A stretch of DNA of 64,000 bases, taken from Paragordius varius (taxonomy: Eukaryota; Nematomorpha). A program made the position numbers and the translations under genes. Shown here piece by piece: positions 61,701 through 64,000 of the stretch. The stretch spans positions 3,534,001-3,598,000 of the forward strand of contig OZ176052.1 in NCBI GenBank assembly GCA_964247055.1. Direction: 5' to 3'. How positions within the stretch are numbered: the first letter of the stretch is position 1; each line of letters begins with the position of its first letter. Under the pieces are notes generated by a model. That model worked only from the letters and a program-made list of their open reading frames with translations, was not told the DNA's origin and searched no databases.

Positions 61701-61734
61701 AGAAATTTATGCTTCGGAAAACGATCCAAAATAA
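30869..61734 (+). CDS. Large single-pass receptor: 3 galactose-binding, ~7 Ig, 7 CCP domains, 30 exons
   Basis: Predicted cell-surface protein of about 1836 residues (5511 nt). Exons: 30869-31124, 38698-38964, 38991-39087, 39599-39690, 40177-40308, 41644-41930, 42063-42129, 42213-42479, 42652-43077, 43157-43272, 43341-43473, 43865-44448, 45122-45404, 50393-50487, 52427-52595, 53629-53865, 54218-54339, 54518-54698, 55053-55277, 55669-55803, 55898-56065, 56845-56883, 57046-57096, 57544-57834, 57989-58132, 58170-58346, 58772-58960, 59404-59505, 60927-60968, 61598-61734. Every junction is GT-AG and in phase. Domains in order: signal peptide, three F5/8-type or fucolectin-like domains (about 25-480), Ig-like domains (about 485-1270), seven CCPs (about 1271-1743), transmembrane helix (about 1747-1770), tail of 66 residues. 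Ig plus CCP recalls Hikaru genki, but the lectin-like N-terminus and membrane anchor differ. Ligand and role are unknown. Least sure: the start codon and the exon 15 acceptor. Confidence 0.82.
31613..31638. repeat. Tandem AGTATC repeat
   Basis: Just over four copies of the hexamer AGTATC. Confidence 0.9.
31765..32445. mobile_element. Possible hAT-like element with CTAGGG ends
   Basis: Starts CTAGGGTTGTGCTGACC and ends GTCAAATGCACCCTAG; TCATGACC-type motifs occur inside near both ends in inverse orientation (about 31786-31820 and 32390-32410). No target duplication was found, so the class is uncertain. It lies in receptor intron 1. Confidence 0.45.
32561..34644. mobile_element. hAT-type DNA transposon (non-autonomous) with 8-bp TSD
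   Basis: Terminal inverted repeats TAAAGTGACCAGATA and TATCTGGTCACATTA, bracketed by the exact 8-bp direct repeat TGATAGAG (32553-32560 and 34645-34652). An 8-bp duplication is the hAT hallmark. A Helitron (33878-34450) has inserted inside, so the hAT is the older of the two. No transposase domain is visible. Confidence 0.85.
33878..34450 (+). mobile_element. Non-autonomous Helitron nested in the hAT element
   Basis: A|TCTATATATTTATAAAAGTG at the 5' end; AGTCC-GAA-GGACT and GCTGC-GTA-GCAGC hairpins and TTTACGCTAG|T at the 3' end; 573 bp. This is the cleanest + strand copy of the family. Confidence 0.88.
35327..36503 (-). mobile_element. Non-autonomous Helitron, 1.18 kb, internally duplicated
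   Basis: 3' end CTAG plus hairpin at 35327-35380; 5' end TCTATATATTTATAAAAATG at 36503. A block starting TCAGCATCTATCATCAAAG recurs at about 35569 and about 36000, showing internal duplication. A poly-G run lies at 35380-35396. Confidence 0.82.
36504..37071 (-). mobile_element. Helitron 5' portion, tandem to the previous copy, 3' end absent
   Basis: Ends in the same TCTATATATTTATAAAAATG terminus at 37071 and carries the same TCAGCATCTATCATCAAAG block at 36573, but no hairpin/CTAG end. It may be a tandem unit of 35327-36503 rather than a separate insertion. Confidence 0.7.
37225..37272. mobile_element. hAT end fragment
   Basis: Contains AAAAAGGTTGGGAACCACTG, the complement of the widespread hAT terminus CAGTGGTTCCCAACCTTTTT. 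The other end was not found. Confidence 0.5.
37764..38150 (+). mobile_element. Helitron 5' portion, 3'-truncated
   Basis: Starts A|TCTATATATTTGTAAAAATA and follows the family consensus to about 38150, where similarity stops before the 3' hairpin. Confidence 0.72.
38293..38631. mobile_element. hAT-type MITE (GGGGTCTCCAACATGCGG)
   Basis: Starts TAGGGGTCTCCAACATGCGG and ends GCCATTTGTGTGGACACCCTTG, with GCAGACCGCGAG and ATGCGGCTCGCAAAG subterminal motifs. This is the typical layout of non-autonomous hAT elements. Relatives: 5297-5606, 39348-39558, 43555-43765, 44768-44905 and 56123-56400. Confidence 0.72.
38698..42479 (+). CDS. Receptor exons 2-8: galactose-binding (F5/8-type) domains 1-3
   Basis: Domain 1 ends FSIFMADVKLKKIG. 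Domain 2 runs from VHTLCIKS through ILIVNLVSEYAVHYVQLL, IIGVGSDFTVKEHKICEV to GQYVSIRNE and FSICHLQVFG. Domain 3 runs from WCLGKASDDVFIVNLAMVHI through RFIVFKMMKN to FSLCLTDVEIIG. The repeated C-terminal signature F-S-(I/L)-x-x-x-x-(V/D)-x-(V/L/I)-x-x-x-G marks three homologous units of about 150 residues. This fold binds sugars or lipids in other proteins. The binding residues are not conserved enough to predict a ligand. Intron 2 is only 26 nt (38965-38990). Confidence 0.8.
39348..39558. mobile_element. hAT-type MITE, short copy in receptor intron 3
   Basis: CAGGGGCGTCTAACATGCAA at the left and GAGTCGGACACCCTT at the right, between exons 3 and 4 of the receptor. A (TA)n tract follows. Confidence 0.6.
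40490..41273. mobile_element. MITE, family B, long copy in receptor intron 5
   Basis: TA-flanked; the arms contain TTACGGACAAAACGTAAAAA and its inverse, plus AACACTT-GATTCAAATTGGG in inverted orientation further in. At 784 bp it is about three times longer than the other copies and may be closer to the parent element, but no transposase is visible. Confidence 0.68.
42652..45404 (+). CDS. Receptor exons 9-13: Ig-like domains 1-4 with basic/acidic linker
   Basis: Ig1: IKLNCNARGNHVIYWVDS to SSFVCCISA. Ig2 (two exons): weak, FCYTQISIEPENVSKYNITF. Ig3: ILKCSINPTIPYWYTLYS to YKYICKVSTP. Exon 12 then adds a linker with an Asn run, KKNVPKKLIKKRHKREE (RHKR, a furin-type site at 44317-44328) and a Ser/Asp/Glu-rich stretch. 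Ig4: MVCTNLNHR, RFNWYRKSK and the classic KDAGIYFCKM. The cysteines, tryptophans and D-x-G-x-Y-x-C pattern support the fold; Ig2 is the least certain. Confidence 0.75.
43555..43765. mobile_element. hAT-type MITE remnant in receptor intron 11
   Basis: GGGCCACATGCGGCCCTAAAAG at the left and TTTTGCGGCCCTTTAAC at the right; ends approximate. Confidence 0.5.
44768..44905. mobile_element. hAT-type MITE remnant in receptor intron 12
   Basis: CCAGGAGTGTCCCACATGTG followed by GTGCGGTCCGCAAAAAATT and, later, TTGGCCGCGAAC. Boundaries are approximate. Confidence 0.45.
45592..45883 (-). repeat. Gypsy element, left (3') LTR
   Basis: 292 bp, beginning TGTTAACTTG and ending GCATAACA as written on the + strand. 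About eight substitutions and one indel separate it from the right LTR. Confidence 0.9.
49833..50126 (-). repeat. Gypsy element, right (5') LTR
   Basis: 294 bp, same ends as the left LTR, followed by the target duplication CGCAT. Confidence 0.9.
50393..54698 (+). CDS. Receptor exons 14-18: Ig-like domains 5-7
   Basis: Ig5 spans exons 14-15: TNLTIICEIEKG, SYWINGNK, SGDWICICEYYL. Ig6 is exon 16: IQWIKNDEVISTSKSLVI and EFHAGNYSINVQS, which lacks an obvious second cysteine. Ig7 spans exons 17-18: VNITARVRAYTNFK, IIWSKLSDQN, RVDEGLYNVTLIV. The acceptor of exon 15 (CGGAAG|AGT) has a poor pyrimidine tract but is the only one that keeps phase and open frame. Introns here hold a foldback element and two MITEs. 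Confidence 0.7.
51031..51080. repeat. (TA)n microsatellite
   Basis: Two alternating TA runs separated by TTT, immediately left of the foldback element at 51080. Confidence 0.9.
51080..52122. mobile_element. Foldback/palindromic element in receptor intron 14
   Basis: Arms of about 500 bp: TTCTGATAGAAAAATG then GGATTATCATGGTGCTTTTG at the left and their inverse at the right (GCACTATGATAATCC, TTTCTATCAGAA). Inner blocks around AAACCGTTT and CATACTAT are also inverted. It is non-coding. A relative lies at 62975-63140. Confidence 0.65.
52614..52899. mobile_element. MITE, CCATTTACA family, in receptor intron 15
   Basis: TATA|CCATTTACACTTCAAAGT at the left and GAATGTGAATTGTAAATGG|ATA at the right, with GGGTGAATTTGAATTGTTCAA-like internal subrepeats near the right end. 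Confidence 0.72.
53922..54202. mobile_element. MITE, family B, in receptor intron 16
   Basis: ATTATACGGACAAAACGTAA at the left and TTACGTTTTGTCCGTATAAT at the right form a perfect 20-bp inverted pair. It ends 15 bases before exon 17. Confidence 0.78.
54800..55015. mobile_element. MITE, CCATTTACA family, degenerate, in receptor intron 18
   Basis: Shows TTCACCATTGAACACACTTTC at the left and AGGGTGAGTTTAAAG with GGGTTAATTTGAG at the right in the arrangement of the other copies. The ends are weathered. Confidence 0.4.
55053..58960 (+). CDS. Receptor exons 19-27: seven CCP (sushi) domains
   Basis: Cysteine and tryptophan positions fit CCP modules: exon 19 (GCPMF, EWSCNQTMYGF, KCLYSGEWDAAAPYC), exon 20 (GCKLP, RIICEKGYAI, SCKTTKLSC), exon 21 (KCDV, FQCHITGE, VCENGSWINADTC), exons 22-24 (GCPSPNIKF, LEIHCDF, TCMKSGNWEPVVSC), exon 25 (short, no Trp), exon 26 (ECVQPLIENGNF, INCNEGFTL, VCLETGWTQMPRC) and exon 27 (GCMFEGDEP, VVRCPEKMRL, CLNGSWDGVPSC). 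All exons are symmetrical phase 1-1, the usual state of shuffled CCP exons. The intron between exons 25 and 26 is 37 nt. Confidence 0.88.
56123..56400. mobile_element. hAT-type MITE remnant in receptor intron 21
   Basis: TTAGGGGCCAACACAAATG and GCGGGCCGCATTTT at the left; GGAGGGCCGCATGGGACATT at the right. Confidence 0.5.
56410..56590. mobile_element. Palindromic MITE, family A, in receptor intron 21
   Basis: GGCATTTTAATGGTTGCTTA and its inverse with AATATAGTAGGG and GTGTATGGGAAAAGCAAC blocks as in the 16131 copy; directly next to a hAT remnant. Confidence 0.7.
57304..57499. mobile_element. Palindromic MITE, family C, in receptor intron 23
   Basis: Inverted repeat of about 85 bp per arm (CAGTATGAGTAAGTATACAT at the left, its inverse at the right) with AAAGGGCAGTATTATTGGC inside; flanked by TA. 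It could form a long hairpin in the transcript. Confidence 0.75.
58662..58721. repeat. (TA)n microsatellite
   Basis: About 30 TA units in receptor intron 26. Confidence 0.95.
59404..61734 (+). CDS. Receptor exons 28-30: transmembrane helix and cytoplasmic tail
   Basis: Exon 28: STIVIICVVVFIILILAS continuing IVYMVIKYKRQNK, a single membrane helix with a basic stop-transfer flank. Exon 29 gives ALEEQEELDIVEAP. Exon 30 gives EYAPTEATETLYHYTHFEFV and QSEIYASENDPK, then TAA at 61732-61734. The tail is acidic and has four clustered tyrosines in contexts typical of SH2 targets, although none is a strict ITIM or ITAM. A type I membrane topology follows from the order of domains. Confidence 0.85.
61165..61385 (-). 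repeat. Dispersed repeat, copy 2 of 3 (inverted), in receptor intron 29
   Basis: Its reverse complement reads TTTCTTTAGCCTTTTAGGCG, then AAAATCAGCTGTTTATTTTA and CATGTTTTCTG, the block order of 3061-3520 and 63590-63960. Confidence 0.55.
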
Positions 61735-61782
61735 TCTATTGTTTAATAATATTTTATATGATACATATAATGTTTTGTAAAT

Positions 61783-61788
61783 AATAAA
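61783..61788 (+). terminator. Receptor gene polyadenylation signal AATAAA
   Basis: AATAAA 49 bases past the stop codon, in AT-rich DNA where such a hexamer is also likely by chance. Confidence 0.5.
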
Positions 61789-62605
61789 TAATATTACCAT
61801 TGATCGTGGTTTAATTCAGGAATCATTCATTCATAAATGTTAAAACAGTACTTTAATTTTTACATACATGCGTCGGTAATTTAGAGAATAACTTTGCTAA
61901 ATTGATAGTAATTTTTTTTCCAATAAAGAAATATATTTTGTCACCAACACGATTTTATGTTTGTATATATATTTAACTAAGGTAGGACGGCATGGTTCTA
62001 TCCAGGGGCTAGTCTAAATAAGCGCTCGAAAAAAATATTTGCCTTTCTAGGATTACCTAAAAACATTATCGAATATTACAGTCTCATAACTTGGGCGCAA
62101 ATTGATTCATATATTATATTTGGGGATTATTTATGAAAATATTGTAATTTAATTACGAATATAACAAAGTTTTTACCACCTTTGTGGCCCTTCTATATTA
62201 AGAATCCAATATTCGGATACATTTTGCTAAATAAAATTTTTATTGTGATAGCCAATTGCTTCATTTAGGATAAATCAATAAAATACATGACAAACTACCT
62301 TGAAAAGCAAAATATATTTTTAGAAAAATTATGTGAAAAATTCTTAACTTTTTGGATTCGCCTAATGGACAGGCTTTTTTGAAGTAAGCGCATAAATGCC
62401 GATATTGTGCGATAAAAATTTTGAATATATCTATTTAAAATAATAATATTTTGCTAAAATATAGTTTAGAAGACATATTTCGAGCTCTATGGCATTTTAA
62501 AGCATTGTGGAAATTATTATAAAGATGCATATGTTATAAAAACACTTTAATATATGACTTAAAACGGCGTTTGACATATAAAATAATTTTTTGTTAAAAA
62601 CAAAA

Positions 62606-62608
<3 letters not shown>

Positions 62609-62656
<48 letters not shown>
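62609..62656. repeat. (TA)n microsatellite
   Basis: About 24 TA units in the 3' intergenic region. Confidence 0.95.
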
Positions 62657-62660
<4 letters not shown>

Positions 62661-62974
62661 TGAAGCTGATAGAAATGTTCAGCCCCATCAAATTATATAA
62701 AAATGATATTATAATATGTTATAGTGTTATACCCTTTCCACCATGCTAAATTAAATTAACAAAATAACTAATGATATGAAAATTTTTTGATGTCATTTTA
62801 TATTTAATATTCTTATCGTTTTACCTGACACTTAGAAAATTGCCCAATTGTCCAAAATTTTGATACTTTCGGAGTTAGATCTAAAATTTTAAATTTTAAA
62901 AAAATATTTGCTTTTTTATATATTTAATTTTATACATAGGATTATTGGGATATATAAATCCTTATACTATGAAA

Positions 62975-63140
62975 GCAAAATGTATCAGAATTATCACGGT
63001 GCTTTTGGTTTTGGCTATTACGAGCTATATAAGAAAGTTATGTACACTTATGATAACTACTCCATCTCAGAAAATGGCAAAATTTGCGACATTAATTTTA
63101 TTTTGATGACAAAAAATATCACACCATAAATAATATAAAA
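62975..63140 (+). repeat. Relative of one arm of the 51-kb foldback element
   Basis: ATGTATCAGAATTATCACGG, GTGCTTTTGGTTTT and AGAAAATGGCAAAATTT follow the left arm at 51091-51200 with scattered changes. Confidence 0.55.
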
Positions 63141-63589
63141 AACAAGAATATTTTTTAATTGATATAGCTTTGAAAGACCCAATTTTGCCTTAATTCGGGG
63201 TAGTGTCCATAAAATACACGTAAAAATGCCGACATATGGCAATAAAAATTTATTATATGCTAAATTTTGACATTAAAAAAGTTTTTTCCCCGAAAATTAT
63301 TTTAATTCATAAAAAATTTATTGAAGCGTTCTTCCTACTGTTTTAAGGTAGGATGGAAAAGGTATTAAAATAGATATTATATAATTTTCTATATAATTGA
63401 TGAGCCTAATCATTTTTATCTTTCAGAATTTAATTAAACATTTTATTACATTTTAGTGCAGCTTTATATCCCAAAACTATTTAAAATTTTGTTATCTTAA
63501 AAAGTTTTGGTATTAAGCGGATTTAAATATATGCACTTTAGTTTTTTAAGCAGATTATACAAAAAATTTTTTATATGGTAACTCATCTC

Positions 63590-63960
63590 AAACTTTTTCC
63601 GCCATTTTTTTTATAATTTTTTTAAATCGCTTATGCCACAGGCTAAAAATTATTGGAAAATGTAAATAATTTATTTTAAAGAGCTTCAGTCTGTATTTTA
63701 GCAGCAAAAACTTGATATTTTAATATCAGCTGTTTATTTTAATCATGTTTTGGAACTGACCCGATAGGCTCTAGAAGTCATAATAAAAAAACTTTTTTCT
63801 TATACATGAGAGCAATGTTTGATATATTTTAACTAATATAACTTTCAAAACTGTAGTTTAATTATGAAATTGAGTTTTGGGATATTAAACTATCCCAGAA
63901 GTTAAAATATGCTAATGAAGTGTTAAAGGCTCCTTTGAATTCAAATTTAGGTGCATTTTA
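63590..63960 (+). repeat. Dispersed repeat, copy 3 of 3
   Basis: CGCCATTTTTTTTATAATTT, TTTTAATATCAGCTGTTTAT, CATGTTTTGGA, ACTTTCAAAACTGTAGTTTA and TAATGAAGTGTT match 3061-3520 in order. Confidence 0.6.
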
Positions 63961-64000
63961 GTAATAAAAACAATTTATATTTAACATAAATAAATAAAAC

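Larger units (their letters stand above)
61790..64000. other. 3' intergenic region, repeats only
   Basis: No exon recognised. Apart from the TA tract at 62609, a relative of the 51-kb foldback element (62975-63140) and a dispersed repeat copy (63590-63960), I see only AT-rich DNA. Confidence 0.6.

Noticed and set aside
1-64000. CRISPR arrays, operons, ribosome binding sites or bacterial-type genes.
   Set aside because: The window is spliced eukaryotic DNA and no regularly spaced short direct repeats with unique spacers were seen.

Overview
The window is AT-rich (roughly three quarters A+T), intron-rich metazoan DNA with three protein-coding genes, all on the + strand, embedded in a dense layer of transposable elements. 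Canonical GT-AG introns, phase-1 domain exons, WSTF and CTU1 homologues and an Ig/CCP receptor make it an animal. Long asparagine runs, tiny 5' introns (24-43 nt) mixed with kilobase introns, and Helitron/hAT/mariner-type/LINE/Gypsy copies suggest an invertebrate. Flatworms and dicyemids are known for very short introns, but I cannot fix the phylum from this window.

Layout. (1) 214-4298: the 3' half of CTU1 (cytoplasmic tRNA 2-thiolation protein 1), whose visible intron holds a 5'-inverted LINE flanked by a 12-bp target duplication. (2) 4391-10664: intergenic DNA with a 2.1-kb Helitron and smaller repeats. (3) 10665-28249: a complete 31-exon BAZ1B/WSTF-type gene (about 1962 codons; WAC, DDT, WHIM, two PHD fingers, no bromodomain). 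One of its introns carries a 2.3-kb foldback element. (4) 28318-30868: intergenic DNA with a Helitron, a MITE and a LINE 3' fragment. (5) 30869-61734: a 30-exon gene for a large single-pass receptor (about 1836 residues): signal peptide, three galactose-binding (F5/8-type/fucolectin-like) domains, about seven Ig-like domains, seven CCP/sushi domains, a transmembrane helix and a short tyrosine-containing tail. Its first intron is a 7.6-kb transposon trap and another intron holds an antisense Gypsy-type LTR element. (6) 61735-64000: AT-rich repeats and no gene.

The exon models of the last two genes were built by hand. Every junction listed is GT-AG, keeps phase and avoids in-frame stops, which is the main support. 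CTU1 acts in tRNA wobble modification, BAZ1B in ISWI chromatin remodelling, and the receptor at the cell surface. Nothing in the sequence links the three functionally. The receptor is the most unusual object here: I know of no named family with this domain order.
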